Origin: an uncultured Parvularculaceae bacterium
Lineage (GTDB): Bacteria > Pseudomonadota > Alphaproteobacteria > Caulobacterales > Parvularculaceae
DNA length: 64,000 nucleotides
Reading direction: 5' to 3'
NCBI GenBank assembly: GCA_913055785.1
Contig: CAJXLJ010000003.1
Span: 83,536 to 147,535, forward strand
Every line of letters begins with the position of its first letter. The stretch's first letter is position 1. A program made the position numbers and the translations under genes. Positions 8,006-17,261 of the stretch are shown here, in pieces. The notes below the pieces were generated by a model. That model was not told the DNA's origin. It saw nothing but the letters and a program-made list of their open reading frames with translations, and did not search any database.

Positions 8006-9163
8006 TTACGGTTTTGGCCGCAAGGAAACCAGACGGTCGACAATCGCATTCAGGCCTTCGCCCGAAGAAGCGTGTACGTCGATCCGGCCGATACGGTCCG
8101 TGACGCGTTCCAGCGCTTCGAGTTCTTTCAAACGCAGAAGCGTCGGGTTGTCTTCCATCAATCGTGCGGTGTTCAGAAGCGACCGCGTAGCAGCCGTTTC
8201 CTCACGCCGGCGGATCAGGTTCGCCTGAGCGGTTTTTTCCGCTTCGACGACCCGGTTGATTAGCTCGCGCATGTCGCCCGGAAGAATGACGTCTTTGACG
8301 CCAAGCTCCGTGACGGCGACGCCGATGTCGCCGATCTCGCGCCGGACATGGGCGACGATCTGCTCGTCGACCGTTTCTCGGTCCGAGAGGACTTCATCAA
8401 GCGTGCGTCCGCCGATCGCTTCCCGAACCGCGAACTGCACGAGCTTGTAAACATGGCTCATGTAGTCCGGGGTCGAAAGCGCCGCTTTCGGTGCGTCCGT
8501 CACCTGGACGAACGACGTCAACGTTACTCGCAGAGAGACCTTGTCTTTCGTCAGGATCTCCTGCGCCGTCACTTCCAGCGGGAGCGGCCGGGTGTCGAGC
8601 ATTTTGGCCGACACTTTGCGGCCGATCTGCCAGTAGCCGTAACGGCCTGGCGCGAGCGTTTCGACAAGCTCGCCATCGAAAAAGACGAGACCCGTTTGCG
8701 CTTCGGGGACAGTAACGATCCCGATCGTCGGCCCAGCCGCTGAAGAAGCGCCTTCGCCCATCGCCATGGCTTTTTCGTAGGCGACAAGCTCGGCTTTCGT
8801 CAGCCGCGGATTGTCGAGCGCGTTGATGCGCGTGACCGTCACGTCTTGGAGCACTTTCCAGACATGCGCCGTCAGTCCCGGACGCACAATCGCCGAGGCC
8901 CGGCCATCAAACGAGATGACCGCAACTTCCCCTTCGCCGACGCGCACCGTATCAAAGTACCGTGACGCCAGTTCCGGGTGGCGCTTTTCGATGATCTCCG
9001 CCCAAGGCGACAGGAACAAGCCCTGCGCTTTGAATGTCTCGACGCTCAATCGTCCGAGTGCGTCGAAATAGACGTGCCGGCCCGGTTCGAGCACGGCGAT
9101 CATGCGGCCATCCTTGATGAGGAGGCCGCGTTGGTTTTCAGCGATTACGAATGTTTTAAGCAT
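8006..9163 (-). CDS. SPFH/band-7 (slipin-like) protein
   Basis: 385 residues. SPFH proteins form ring-like membrane scaffolds and often work with proteases. The band-7 core runs over about residues 145-320 (VTAQEILTKDKVSLRVTLT, then AVREAIGGRTLDEVLSDR), followed by the charged coiled region VVEAEKTAQANLIRRREETAATRSL cut short here by the family's typical EAxAxxxA pattern. No obvious N-terminal membrane helix is seen, unlike most slipins. The N terminus (residues 6-50) looks like a second copy of the head segment at about 150-195, as described in the findings. Start 9163 has GAGGAGG nearby. Single-gene transcript with its own terminator. Confidence 0.82.
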   Translation of the reverse strand: MLKTFVIAENQRGLLIKDGRMIAVLEPGRHVYFDALGRLSVETFKAQGLFLSPWAEIIEKRHPELASRYFDTVRVGEGEVAVISFDGRASAIVRPGLTAHVWKVLQDVTVTRINALDNPRLTKAELVAYEKAMAMGEGASSAAGPTIGIVTVPEAQTGLVFFDGELVETLAPGRYGYWQIGRKVSAKMLDTRPLPLEVTAQEILTKDKVSLRVTLTSFVQVTDAPKAALSTPDYMSHVYKLVQFAVREAIGGRTLDEVLSDRETVDEQIVAHVRREIGDIGVAVTELGVKDVILPGDMRELINRVVEAEKTAQANLIRRREETAATRSLLNTARLMEDNPTLLRLKELEALERVTDRIGRIDVHASSGEGLNAIVDRLVSLRPKP

Positions 9164-9242
9164 CGCTTCGCCTCCTCTTTCCGCCTGATCGTTAAACCCG
9201 CATCTAATGCGTGTTGCCCGGACAGTCGGTTCGGCGAATCGG

Positions 9243-9285
9243 GCCGCTAAGGCCCTATTTCAATAGAAAAGAGAGCCTTAGCGGC
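9243..9285. repeat. Long imperfect hairpin upstream of the SPFH gene
   Basis: A perfect 11-bp inverted repeat (9243-9253 with 9275-9285, GCCGCTAAGGC) encloses a second 5-bp stem (9255-9259 with 9262-9266). No T-run follows on either strand, so it is not an ordinary terminator. It lies about 80 bp upstream of the SPFH start and could be an operator, a 5' leader element or a repeat remnant. Confidence 0.5.
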
Positions 9286-9833
9286 GGCGTTTGTTCGCCG
9301 GACACGCGTCCGTTCAAACACATATGTTGATCGCCAGCTTTCAAATCAGGCTCTTTTTAAATTCGCCGACCCCATGCCGGCGAAAGGGACGCGTGACCTA
9401 GTTGGGCGCTCTATCTGTGTAAAGAGGAACTTCAAAAATAATTCAGTATTAGAGACTATCTGTGTCTTTATTGTCGCAACAAAACTCTCGTCGTGGAGAT
9501 TCCTCGCACATTGAAAGCGTGTTTCGGAAATCGCTGTTAGGCAGCGCTGATATTCTGAAGGACGACAAGGTCGGCCGGAAAAATTCCCCGGGAACAAAGC
9601 GGTCCGGCGTTTCAGGCGGCGACTTTGCGGTTTGCGGCGTCCGCAGCGGCAGGGCTTCCAGCCTTGCTCTGGGAGACGACGCGCCCCGTTTGGGTCGCCG
9701 CCGGCATCCACGCCGGCGCATGGCCCGTTCTCGGGCGCCCTTCAGGTTTTGCGGTTTGGCCGAAGCCTTCCCGCCGCCCCTTTGGGCTGAATTTCTCCGG
9801 CCTTCCCGTTATTGGAACGGTATTGCAGACCGT
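9286..9833. other. Gene-free stretch, nothing recognised
   Basis: About 550 bp between the SPFH upstream region and the tRNA-like pair. Reading frames exist on both strands, the longest on plus near 9462-9872, but they run into the tRNA-like sequences, are Arg/Pro-rich, lack a credible ribosome site, and match no family I know. A small hairpin (ccgtt/aacgg, 9806-9820) is the only local structure seen. It could be decayed DNA. Confidence 0.5.
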
Positions 9834-9907
9834 GCTTTGGTGCGGGAATCGAACCCGCGACTCCTACGTTAACAGCGTAGTGCTCTACCCAACTGAGCTA
9901 ACCAGTG
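9834..9907 (-). tRNA. tRNA-Asn(GTT)-like, irregular acceptor stem
   Basis: On the minus strand the D arm (GCTC...GAGC), anticodon arm (CTACG, loop CTGTTAA, CGTAG) and T arm (GCGGG, TTCGATT, CCCGC) are all perfect, with anticodon GTT. The acceptor stem has only five of seven pairs: CACTGGT against ACCAAAG mismatches at positions 2-71 and 3-70. No CCA is encoded. It directly follows a second tRNA-like sequence. It may be functional after CCA addition or a decaying or mobile-element tRNA. Confidence 0.6.
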
Positions 9908-9979
9908 TGGCTTCTATGAAGGACTCGAACCTTCGACCTTCCGGCATCGCCGGACGCTCTTCCGCTGAGCTAATAGACC
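9908..9979 (-). tRNA. tRNA-like sequence, degenerate; anticodon unclear
   Basis: The minus strand shows TAGCTCAGCGG with a complete D stem and a perfect T arm (GAAGG, TTCGAGT, CCTTC), followed by a CCA-like end. The acceptor stem keeps five pairs (TCTAT with ATAGA) and two mismatches. The anticodon arm is irregular: a 4-bp stem leaves the loop GCGATGC, which would read GAT (Ile) but lacks the universal U33, and position 26 seems absent. Probably a tRNA pseudogene or divergent tRNA. It abuts the tRNA-Asn-like sequence with no spacer. Confidence 0.4.
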
Positions 9980-10101
9980 TGTGCCTTTAGTCTTCATCGT
10001 GGAACACGGCATCGGCAGCGCCGCCCGCGCCCGCGGGGCGACAAGCCCCTGCGAAACAATGAAAACCGGCTGGCGCTTATAAACAAGCGCGGAAACATGT
10101 C

Positions 10102-10121
10102 CACTGCATTGCAGTGAATTT
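10102..10121 (+). other. Hairpin with short T-run between SPFH/tRNA and DUF6265 genes
   Basis: CACTGC-ATT-GCAGTG (10102-10116) forms a perfect 6-bp stem followed on plus by AATTTTT. It resembles a weak plus-strand terminator, but no plus-strand gene precedes it. It lies 13 bp beyond the stop of the minus-strand DUF6265 gene. Confidence 0.3.
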
Positions 10122-10128
10122 TTGCGAA

Positions 10129-10617
10129 TCAGCGATTGCTGCGTTCAAACAGCAATGAAAAGCCGCCCTCTTCGCCGTTTTCGATAAGTACGATATCGGC
10201 CTGCAGGGAATTTTCGTCCGGCATCCAGTAGCGGATTGACTTGACGGTCTCCGACGGCGGGTCGGCGGTGAAAGTGACGTCGTTCTCGCTGGCGTCGGTG
10301 AGCACGAGCGTCACCGGTCCGGCTTCCTCCCAGGTCGAAAAATCGGCGTTGTAATGCTTGAAGCGCATGACCAGTCCGGCGTCTTCATCGGAAACGACGA
10401 TGTATTCGAGGACGGCGAGCGTCCCGCTTTTAACGCCCCGCGCCATGGCGGTCATGACGCCGCCCTCAGGTCCCGACCAGATTTCCTCGAACGTAAAATC
10501 CTCGCCGCCTTTCCACGCGCCTTCGAGGAAGGCGAGGTCATCGAAGCTGAAACGATCTCCCGCCTGCGCCGGCGCGAGGGCGGAGATCAGGATGAGAATG
10601 GCGGCGATGCGGATCAT
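10129..10617 (-). CDS. Exported DUF6265-like protein
   Basis: 162 residues with a signal peptide (cleavage likely after AQA, residue 19). The mature part begins LAFLEGAWKG and continues FEEIWSGPEGGVMTAMAR, which fits the small lipocalin-like DUF6265 family (recalled, not searched). The strand-rich pattern continues to the end (FSLLFERSNR). The role is unknown; a periplasmic hydrophobic-ligand carrier is only a guess. The start at 10617 has AGGGAG eight bases upstream. It faces away from the ATP-grasp gene across 120 bp that should carry both promoters. Confidence 0.72.
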   Translation of the reverse strand: MIRIAAILILISALAPAQAGDRFSFDDLAFLEGAWKGGEDFTFEEIWSGPEGGVMTAMARGVKSGTLAVLEYIVVSDEDAGLVMRFKHYNADFSTWEEAGPVTLVLTDASENDVTFTADPPSETVKSIRYWMPDENSLQADIVLIENGEEGGFSLLFERSNR

Positions 10618-10737
10618 GAGCGGCTCCCTGTGTGCTTTCCCCCAAGACGCGCGACCGGTCGCCGTCTCGACATTCCCCGCGCTGCGGGGCATCAGAAAGC
10701 TTCTTTTAGCACAGGCGTTTCGGGGCGGCTCGGCAAA

Positions 10738-11583
10738 ATGGACATCCTTTTCGCGACCTGCCTTGAGCAGCCGGACATGACGCCGAGCGACCGGCTCGTT
10801 GCGGAAGCGCTCGCCCGGCGCGGCGTCGCGGTAGCGGCGGCGCCCTGGAATGGCGATCAGGCGCCTTTCGGCAAGGCCGGTTTGGTCGTCATGCGCAGCG
10901 CTTGGGATTACTACAAACACGCTGAGGCGTTCGCCGGGTGGCTCGACCGTCTCGAAGGGCGGAATGTCGCCAATGCGCCGGCGCTGATGCGCTGGAATAT
11001 GTCGAAGGCCTATCTCGAAGAGATGGCGGCGAAAGGCGCGAGATTGCCGGCCATGCGCCGCACCCGCGCCGCCGTCGGGGATATCGCCGCGGCGATGGAC
11101 GCACTCAAACTTGACGAGGCGGTGGTCAAACCTCTGATCGGGGCGAGCGCCCATGGGCTGACGCTGGCGCGCCGGCGCGAGCCGGAAACCATTGCACAGG
11201 CGGCTGAAAGCCTCGATGGCGAAGGCTTTGTCCAGCAGAAAATGGAGGCCGTCACGACCGCCGGCGAGACCTCCTTCATGTTTTTTGGCGGGGCGTTCTC
11301 TCATGCGGTCGTCAAGCGCCCGAAAGCGGGCGATCTCAGGGTGCAGGAGGAGCATGGCGGCGTCACGGCCCGCATCGACCCGCCGGGCTGGGCGGTCGAC
11401 GAGGCCGCGCGCCTTCTTGAGATGCTGCCCGAACCGGCCGATTACGCGCGCATCGACGCTGTCGTTCTTGACGGCGCGCTCTGGCTTATGGAAGTCGAAG
11501 TCCTTGAGCCGGAACTCTTTTTCACTTACGCACCTGAGGCGGCGGAACGCTTCGCCGAGGTGCTGGTCAATAGAATGAAGTAA
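10738..11583 (+). CDS. ATP-grasp family ligase-like protein
   Basis: 281 residues, cytosolic. Residues about 80-280 fit an ATP-grasp fold of the RimK/glutathione-synthetase type: a central strand-rich lobe ([14 protein letters not shown]), a Glu/Gln hinge (GFVQQKME), and the metal-binding end ([24 protein letters not shown]) with E-x-E. Such enzymes join a carboxyl group to an amine or thiol using ATP; the substrate cannot be told from sequence. The start at 10738 gives the usual short N-terminal strand (MDILFATC); longer frames are not supported. It lies 5 bp upstream of thrS and is probably co-transcribed. Confidence 0.78.
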   Translation: MDILFATCLEQPDMTPSDRLVAEALARRGVAVAAAPWNGDQAPFGKAGLVVMRSAWDYYKHAEAFAGWLDRLEGRNVANAPALMRWNMSKAYLEEMAAKGARLPAMRRTRAAVGDIAAAMDALKLDEAVVKPLIGASAHGLTLARRREPETIAQAAESLDGEGFVQQKMEAVTTAGETSFMFFGGAFSHAVVKRPKAGDLRVQEEHGGVTARIDPPGWAVDEAARLLEMLPEPADYARIDAVVLDGALWLMEVEVLEPELFFTYAPEAAERFAEVLVNRMK

Positions 11584-11588
11584 AAGCC

Positions 11589-13556
11589 ATGGTCGCCATT
11601 ACGCTTCCCGACGGTTCGGTCCGCCAGTTCGACGGCGTCGTGACGGGTACGCAAATCGCTGAAGACATTTCGAAATCGCTGGCGAAAAAAGCGCTGGCGG
11701 TGAAGGTTGACGGCAAGGTCAGCGACCTTTTCGGCGAGATCGATCGTGACGCGGCGGTCGAAATCATCACGCGCGATCACGAAGACGCCCTCGACCTTAT
11801 CCGTCACGACACGGCGCACCTCATGGCGCAGGCGGTGCAGGAGCTGTTTCCCGGAACGCAGGTCACCATTGGCCCGAATATCGAGGACGGCTTTTTCTAC
11901 GATTTCGGCCGCGACGAGCCGTTCTCGACTGATGATCTTGAGAAAATCGAAAAACGCATGAGCGAAATCGTCGACGAGGACCGGCCGACCCGTAAGGAGG
12001 TCTGGGACCGCGACGAAGCGATCAGGCATTTCGAAAACATCGGCGAAAAATATAAGGCCGAGATCATCGCCGATCTGCCCAAAGACGAAGACGTCAAAGT
12101 CTATTTTCACGGCGACTGGCATGACCTCTGCCGCGGTCCGCACCTGCCGTCCACGAAACATATCGGCAAGGCGTTCAAGCTGATGAAAGTCGCCGGCGCC
12201 TATTGGCGCGGCGATCATCGCAACGCCGTGCTGCAGCGCATTTACGGCACGGCCTGGGCGAATGAGAAGGATTTGAAAGCCTATCTCGTCCGGCTCGAAG
12301 AGGCCGAAAAACGCGACCACCGCAAACTCGGCCGCGAGATGGATTTGTTTCATCTCCAGCCTGAGGCGCAAGGCTCGGTCTTTTGGCATCCAAAGGGCTA
12401 TCTCATCTGGCGCCAGCTCGAGGCTTATATCCGCCGCCGGCTCGATGCGGACGGTTATGTGGAGGTCAAGACCCCGCAAGTCCTGAATTCGATCTTCTGG
12501 GAGCAGTCGGGCCACTGGGCGAAGTTCCGCGAGAACATGTTCGTCGTGCCGGATGAAATTCCGTCAACGGAAGAAGAGGGGCCTGTCCTTTCCGGCGAGG
12601 GCGACCTCATGGCGTTGAAGCCCATGAACTGTCCGGCCCATGTCCAGATCTTCAAACAGGGCATCAAGTCTTACCGCGATCTGCCGATCCGCATGGCCGA
12701 GTTCGGCTGTTGCCATCGCAACGAGGCCCATGGCGCGCTGCACGGCCTCTTGCGCGTGCGGCAGATGACGCAGGACGACGCGCATATTTTCTGCCGCGAA
12801 GATCAGATCACCGATGAGACCCGTCGCTTTCTGGCGCTCTTCAGCTGCGTCTATAAAGACATGGGCATGACTGACATCGCTTATAAGTTGGCGACACGCC
12901 CCGAACAGCGCGCTGGCGACGACGCCACATGGGACAGGGCGGAAAAAGCGCTCGCCGAGGCGCTGACCGCCGCCGGGCTCGATTTCGACTATGCCGAGGG
13001 CGAGGGCGCTTTTTACGGTCCGAAGCTCGAGTTTCACCTGACCGACGCCATTGGTCGAACCTGGCAGGCGGGCACGTATCAGCTCGACTATGTGTTGCCG
13101 GAGCGGCTTGACGCTTCCTATGTCGATGAGACCGGCGCGCGTCAGCGTCCGGTGATGCTGCACCGGGCGGTCTTCGGCACCTTCGAGCGCTTTATCGGTC
13201 TTCTCATCGAACATTACGCCGGCAAGCTGCCCTTCTGGCTTGCACCGGTGCAGGTCGTCGTCGCGACGATTACGTCCGAAGCTGACGATTACGCCCGCGA
13301 GACGGCTGCGCTGTTTGAGAAGGCGGGCCTGCGCGTCGATCTCGACATTCGCAACGAGAAAATCAACTACAAGGTGCGCGAGCATTCGCACGCAAAGATA
13401 CCGGTGATCGCGGTTGTCGGCGCGCGGGAAGCGGAAGAAAAGAAAGTCTCCCTGCGCCGTCTCGGTGAAAAGAACCAGGAAGTCGCCGTCCGCGACGAGG
13501 CCGCCGCCGCGCTGGCGGTGGAAGCCATGGCGCCGGATCTGCGCCAGGCGACGTGA
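11589..13556 (+). CDS. thrS: Threonyl-tRNA synthetase
   Basis: Charges tRNA-Thr with threonine. 655 residues, the full family length. Domains in order: TGS (about 1-60), the editing domain with HDTAHLMAQ and SAD-like metal site, catalytic class II core with motif 1, motif 2 ([17 protein letters not shown]) and [13 protein letters not shown], and the C-terminal anticodon-binding domain ([13 protein letters not shown]). All parts look intact. The last 4 bases overlap the GTG start of an O-antigen ligase-like gene, which ties this housekeeping gene to a polysaccharide operon. Confidence 0.97.
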   Translation: MVAITLPDGSVRQFDGVVTGTQIAEDISKSLAKKALAVKVDGKVSDLFGEIDRDAAVEIITRDHEDALDLIRHDTAHLMAQAVQELFPGTQVTIGPNIEDGFFYDFGRDEPFSTDDLEKIEKRMSEIVDEDRPTRKEVWDRDEAIRHFENIGEKYKAEIIADLPKDEDVKVYFHGDWHDLCRGPHLPSTKHIGKAFKLMKVAGAYWRGDHRNAVLQRIYGTAWANEKDLKAYLVRLEEAEKRDHRKLGREMDLFHLQPEAQGSVFWHPKGYLIWRQLEAYIRRRLDADGYVEVKTPQVLNSIFWEQSGHWAKFRENMFVVPDEIPSTEEEGPVLSGEGDLMALKPMNCPAHVQIFKQGIKSYRDLPIRMAEFGCCHRNEAHGALHGLLRVRQMTQDDAHIFCREDQITDETRRFLALFSCVYKDMGMTDIAYKLATRPEQRAGDDATWDRAEKALAEALTAAGLDFDYAEGEGAFYGPKLEFHLTDAIGRTWQAGTYQLDYVLPERLDASYVDETGARQRPVMLHRAVFGTFERFIGLLIEHYAGKLPFWLAPVQVVVATITSEADDYARETAALFEKAGLRVDLDIRNEKINYKVREHSHAKIPVIAVVGAREAEEKKVSLRRLGEKNQEVAVRDEAAAALAVEAMAPDLRQAT

Positions 13557-14818
13557 CGGTGATGACGGCCGGCTGGAGAGAACGTCGCGACCGGGCGAGC
13601 CTGCGCTGGCAGCTTGCGCTTTTCGTCCTCCTGCCGATCACCGCCGTCTTCGGCCATAAGGGCGTTGCGCCCTGGCTTCTGCTCCTCAGCCTTCCGGCGT
13701 TTCTGCGCGGCGACTTCTGGCAGACAGCGTTCGGCCAGCTCTTCGACAGGCCGTCGCTCGCACGACCGATGTTCGCTGGCTTCATCGCCATTCTGTTTTT
13801 CTGTTTCTGGATTTTTATTTCCGGCTTCTGGTCGCCGGCGCAGCACCCGTCGCTCGCCTTCTGGGTGCTTGCGCCGGTCCTGGTCGGCGGCAGCGTCGTC
13901 TGGTTTGCGCTGCACCTCTCAGATATCTGGAGCTATCGCCTGGCGTATGCTTTTGCGATCGCCATCGCCGCCGGCATGGGCGTGTTGCTGCTCGAAGGAC
14001 TGACAGAAGGTTTTTTGAGATCGGTCCTGCCGCCGGATGACCCGACCCCCAATCGCGGCGAAGACATCATCGCGCTCGGGCGGGGCGTGACGGCGCTGGC
14101 GCCGGCGCTGTTTCCGGCCGCGGCGATCGCCGCCATGGTCTGGGGGCGGGGGGCCGCTTTCGCGGTTCTGGCGCTTGGGGTCGGTGCGGCGGTCACCAAC
14201 GACGTCACCGCCAATGTGGCGGGAATAGCGGCGGGGCTCGCCGCCTGCGCTGTCGCCTTGAAGGCGCCGACGCGCAGTCTCGACATCGCCGGTTGGGGCG
14301 TCATCGTTTGTTTGCTGCTGGCGCCGGTCGCCATGCTTTTGCCGGTTCAGTCCATCTTTGAGGCGGGCGCCGATGCGATGCCGAGCTCATGGCTGCATCG
14401 GGTTGCGATCTGGCAGGCGGTGGGCGAGAAGATCCCTGAAGGTCTGCCCCTCGGTTTCGGTGCCGATTTTTCGCGCGTCTGGGAAGACACCGCGCCGAAA
14501 GTCATCGTGCCCGGCGCGGCCTATCCGATGTCGGTGATCTCGCTTCACCCTCATAATTTCTTTCTGCAGATCTGGCTGGAGCTTGGTTTGCCCGGCGTTC
14601 TTTCATTCGCTTTTTTCATCTATTGCGGCATGCGCGTCCTTAAAGCCGCAGAGCCGCCGCGCATCGTTGTCGCCGCCATCGTCAGCGCGCTGGCGGCGGT
14701 GCTGGCGTCGATCATGATCGAAGGCAGCATCTGGCAAGTCTGGCGCCTTGCGGCGATGGCCCTCGCCGCAATGGGCGTCGCTCTCGCTTTCTCTTTGCGC
14801 CGCGCCCGCGCGCGGTGA
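13553..14818 (+). CDS. O-antigen ligase/polymerase family membrane protein
   Basis: 421 residues with about ten hydrophobic helices. The family (Wzy_C / WaaL type) transfers or polymerises undecaprenyl-linked glycans on the periplasmic face. The long periplasmic loop near residues 280-345 contains [22 protein letters not shown] and a conserved-looking [16 protein letters not shown], typical of the ligase signature. GTG at 13553 overlaps the thrS stop (GTGA); ATG at 13562 is the alternative. It is followed after 4 bp by a glycosyltransferase, so a glycan-assembly operon is likely. Ligase versus polymerase cannot be decided. Confidence 0.85.
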   Translation: MTVMTAGWRERRDRASLRWQLALFVLLPITAVFGHKGVAPWLLLLSLPAFLRGDFWQTAFGQLFDRPSLARPMFAGFIAILFFCFWIFISGFWSPAQHPSLAFWVLAPVLVGGSVVWFALHLSDIWSYRLAYAFAIAIAAGMGVLLLEGLTEGFLRSVLPPDDPTPNRGEDIIALGRGVTALAPALFPAAAIAAMVWGRGAAFAVLALGVGAAVTNDVTANVAGIAAGLAACAVALKAPTRSLDIAGWGVIVCLLLAPVAMLLPVQSIFEAGADAMPSSWLHRVAIWQAVGEKIPEGLPLGFGADFSRVWEDTAPKVIVPGAAYPMSVISLHPHNFFLQIWLELGLPGVLSFAFFIYCGMRVLKAAEPPRIVVAAIVSALAAVLASIMIEGSIWQVWRLAAMALAAMGVALAFSLRRARAR

Positions 14819-14822
14819 TGTC

Positions 14823-15812
14823 GTGAGCGCCCCATTAAATACGCCAGCCGTCGCCGAAGATCGCAAGGCGCAGGTGAGCGCGATTGTCGTCAGCTATTAC
14901 ACCGGCCCGGTGCTGGCGCGGTGCCTTGCATCCTTAAAATCCGAAGTCGATGAGATCATTCTCATCGATAACGGCAATCCGCCGGGCGCCATTGAGGAAG
15001 CTGTCGCTGAAACGCCTGAAGGCGCTTCCTTGCGCATTCTGTCAGGACACGGAAATATTGGTTTCGCCGCCGCCTGCAATATGGGCGCGGCGAGCGCCGG
15101 CGGCGAGTTTCTGCTGTTCATCAATCCCGACGCGGTGATGCCGGCGGGCGGCGTTGCGCGACTGACGGCGGATGGAGAAACGCTTTCCCGGCCCTGGCTG
15201 CAGGGCGCCAAGCTCATCGGGCCTGACGGCGAGGAGCAGCAGGGATCACGCCGCGCCGCCCTCACTCCTTGGCGCGCTTTCGTAGAAGCAACCAGGCTCT
15301 ACAAGCTCGCGCCGCGTCATCCATATTTCCAGCGGTTCAATCTGCACGCCCAGGAATGCCCTGTTGATATTACGCCGACAGCGACGATATCCGGGGCCTG
15401 TTTCTTTCTGCCGCGTGCGGACTATGCAGCGGCGAGCGGCATGGATGAGCACTATTTCATGCATTTTGAGGATGTCGATTTCTGCCTGCGTTTCGCCAAA
15501 GCCGGCGGCGGCGTGTATTTCAATCCTCATGTCAGCGTGACGCACTTCAAGAGTTCGAGCCGCGCAAACCCGATCCGCATTGAGGCGCGCAAGACGGCTG
15601 GCGCCGTGCGGTATTTCAACGCGCATTTCTCGGACGCGTATCCGAAGCCCTTCTTGTGGCTGGTCGCCGGCATGCTTTGGGCGGCGTTCGGTCTTTTATT
15701 TGTAAAGCGGGGATTTATGAAAATGCTGCGGGTGCTGCGCCTGTGGGCTCGCTCCGGGGGCGGGGCGATCAAGCGGGCCCGCGCGATGGCGGCCCGCCGT
15801 CTGTCCCGGTGA
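14823..15812 (+). CDS. Glycosyltransferase family 2 (rhamnosyltransferase-like)
   Basis: 329 residues. The GT-A domain opens with VSAIVVSYYTG and shows IDNGNPPG, GNIGFAAACNMG and the metal-binding INPDAVMP, then the acceptor-site HFEDVDFCLR. This pattern is that of WbbL-like rhamnosyltransferases, adding a sugar to a lipid-linked glycan at the inner face of the membrane. A C-terminal hydrophobic segment (WLVAGMLWAAFGLLF) may anchor it. The GTG start at 14823 sits 4 bp after the previous stop; no better start precedes the fold. It is coupled to the next glycosyltransferase. Confidence 0.88.
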   Translation: MSAPLNTPAVAEDRKAQVSAIVVSYYTGPVLARCLASLKSEVDEIILIDNGNPPGAIEEAVAETPEGASLRILSGHGNIGFAAACNMGAASAGGEFLLFINPDAVMPAGGVARLTADGETLSRPWLQGAKLIGPDGEEQQGSRRAALTPWRAFVEATRLYKLAPRHPYFQRFNLHAQECPVDITPTATISGACFFLPRADYAAASGMDEHYFMHFEDVDFCLRFAKAGGGVYFNPHVSVTHFKSSSRANPIRIEARKTAGAVRYFNAHFSDAYPKPFLWLVAGMLWAAFGLLFVKRGFMKMLRVLRLWARSGGGAIKRARAMAARRLSR

Positions 15813-16636
15813 CGGCTGAGAAGCAAAAGACTATAAAACCGCCGTTCATGACCGCTGGCCATTCATCCGACAACGCCGCCGCCTTCTTTTCCTGGAGGGC
15901 GCCGCCTCATGACGCGCCTTCCTTGAGCGTTGTCGCGCCTATGATGAACGAAGAAGGGGCGGTGCAAAGCCTGGTGAGCGAGATCTCCGCCGCGCTTGAA
16001 AGTGTTTTCCATGAGATCATCATTGTCGATGACGGCTCCACGGACGGCACGCTTGCGGCGCTGAAAAAAGCGCGCGCCGCGCATCCGCAATTACGTATCA
16101 TCCGCCATCGGCGCCGCGCCGGGCAGAGCCGCGCCATTCGCACCGGCGTCCTCGCCGCCCGGGCTGCGATCATCGCAACCCTTGACGGCGACGGGCAGAA
16201 CGATCCCGCCGATATCCCTGCGCTTGTCGCCGCGCTTCATGCGGAGAAAGAAACCCTTATCGCCATGATTGCGGGCGAGCGGCGGGAGCGGCGGGACAGC
16301 GCGGTCAAAAAATCCTCATCGCTGGTCGCGAACGCCCTGAGGCGGCGTTTATTGAATGACCGCGCCATCGATACGGGGTGCGGGCTCAAGGTATTCTATC
16401 GTGAAGCTTACCTGCGGCTTCCCTTTTTCGATCATATGCACCGTTACCTCCCGGCCTTGATGAATAGGGAAGGGTTTGGGGTCGCCTTCTTGCCGGTTTC
16501 GCATCGCCCACGTCTGGCGGGGCGTTCCAAATACGGCGTCTGGGTGCGTTTATGGGTTGCGATCCGCGATCTCATGGGTGTTATGTGGTTGAAATCTCGT
16601 GCAAAATCGCCCGGAGACGTTAGGGAAGAACCTTGA
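15809..16636 (+). CDS. Glycosyltransferase family 2 (DPM/undecaprenyl-phosphate type)
   Basis: 275 residues from the GTG at 15809, which overlaps the previous stop by 4 bp; an ATG 13 codons later (15848) is the alternative. The GT-A core shows LSVVAPMMNEEGAV, IIIVDDGSTDGT and the D-x-D in TLDGDGQNDPAD, as in dolichol-phosphate mannose synthase-like enzymes. There is a C-terminal amphipathic end but no long membrane anchor. It would transfer a sugar to a polyprenyl phosphate or a lipid acceptor. Last gene of the thrS-linked glycan cluster. Confidence 0.86.
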   Translation: MTAEKQKTIKPPFMTAGHSSDNAAAFFSWRAPPHDAPSLSVVAPMMNEEGAVQSLVSEISAALESVFHEIIIVDDGSTDGTLAALKKARAAHPQLRIIRHRRRAGQSRAIRTGVLAARAAIIATLDGDGQNDPADIPALVAALHAEKETLIAMIAGERRERRDSAVKKSSSLVANALRRRLLNDRAIDTGCGLKVFYREAYLRLPFFDHMHRYLPALMNREGFGVAFLPVSHRPRLAGRSKYGVWVRLWVAIRDLMGVMWLKSRAKSPGDVREEP

Positions 16637-16649
16637 GAATCGGTTTTTG

Positions 16650-16713
16650 CGGACGCTCGCGTCCGTGTTAAGGTGTCATTAAGGAGTTTGAAGCCGTCCG
16701 ACCGGCGGACGGC
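16650..16713 (+). other. Two GC-rich leader hairpins
   Basis: Perfect stems at 16650-16656/16659-16665 and 16693-16700/16706-16713 lie between the glycosyltransferase and the small membrane-protein gene. Neither has a T-run on plus, so they look like 5' leader structure rather than terminators. Confidence 0.35.
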
Positions 16714-16760
16714 GGCGTTCGGCCACCCGGGGGGCGGCGTAACAAAAGGATTTTCGGGCC

Positions 16761-17192
16761 ATGTATCAAATGTTTCCGCTGCTGGCGATCAGTCTCGTCA
16801 TTTACACCATCCTGTCGCTGACCGGCGCCGCCGACACGGCGGAGCTTGCCTGGCATCAGGTGGAAGTCCTGAAACTTCCCATGGCGTCCGGTGTCGACTG
16901 GTCGGTGAAATTCGGCGACATCTTCCTGCTGTTCAGCAACAGCCTCCTCTTCGCCGAACTATTGCGCTCGACCAAGTCGGGAACGGAATCAATCATGAAC
17001 CACGCTTTTTCATTCGTGGTCTTTCTGGTCGCCTTCCTGATGTTTCTGTTCCTGAAGGAATTCGCGAATTCGGTGTTCTTCCTGTTCCTCACCATGACGC
17101 TGCTTGATTTCATGGCGGGCTTTATCGTGACGACGGTAACGGCGCGCCGAGATCTCAGCGTCGGCGACGGCGCCGGCAAGCTGCTCGGCTAA
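16761..17192 (+). CDS. Small integral membrane protein, unknown function
   Basis: 143 residues with four probable transmembrane helices (about 5-25, 50-70, 83-103 and 108-130) and short loops. The C-terminal tail RRDLSVGDGAGKLLG is polar. It looks like a conserved alphaproteobacterial hypothetical, but I cannot name a family. Start ATG 16761 has AAAGGA about 12 bases before it. It ends before a hairpin with a T-run, so it is probably its own transcription unit. Confidence 0.75.
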   Translation: MYQMFPLLAISLVIYTILSLTGAADTAELAWHQVEVLKLPMASGVDWSVKFGDIFLLFSNSLLFAELLRSTKSGTESIMNHAFSFVVFLVAFLMFLFLKEFANSVFFLFLTMTLLDFMAGFIVTTVTARRDLSVGDGAGKLLG

Positions 17193-17220
17193 GCCAGAAT
17201 ATCGACGATCATACCGGGGC

Positions 17221-17261
17221 GCGCGCATGACCATAGGGTCATGCGCGCGTAACCCTTTTTT
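17221..17261 (+). terminator. Probable terminator of the small membrane-protein gene
   Basis: Perfect 12-bp stem (17221-17232 with 17237-17248), ATAG loop. A run of six T begins seven bases after the stem, a larger gap than usual, so strength is uncertain. Confidence 0.65.

Noticed and set aside
9462..9872. 136-codon plus-strand frame near the tRNA-like pair
   Set aside because: Runs into the tRNA-like sequence, is Arg/Pro-rich and has no credible start.
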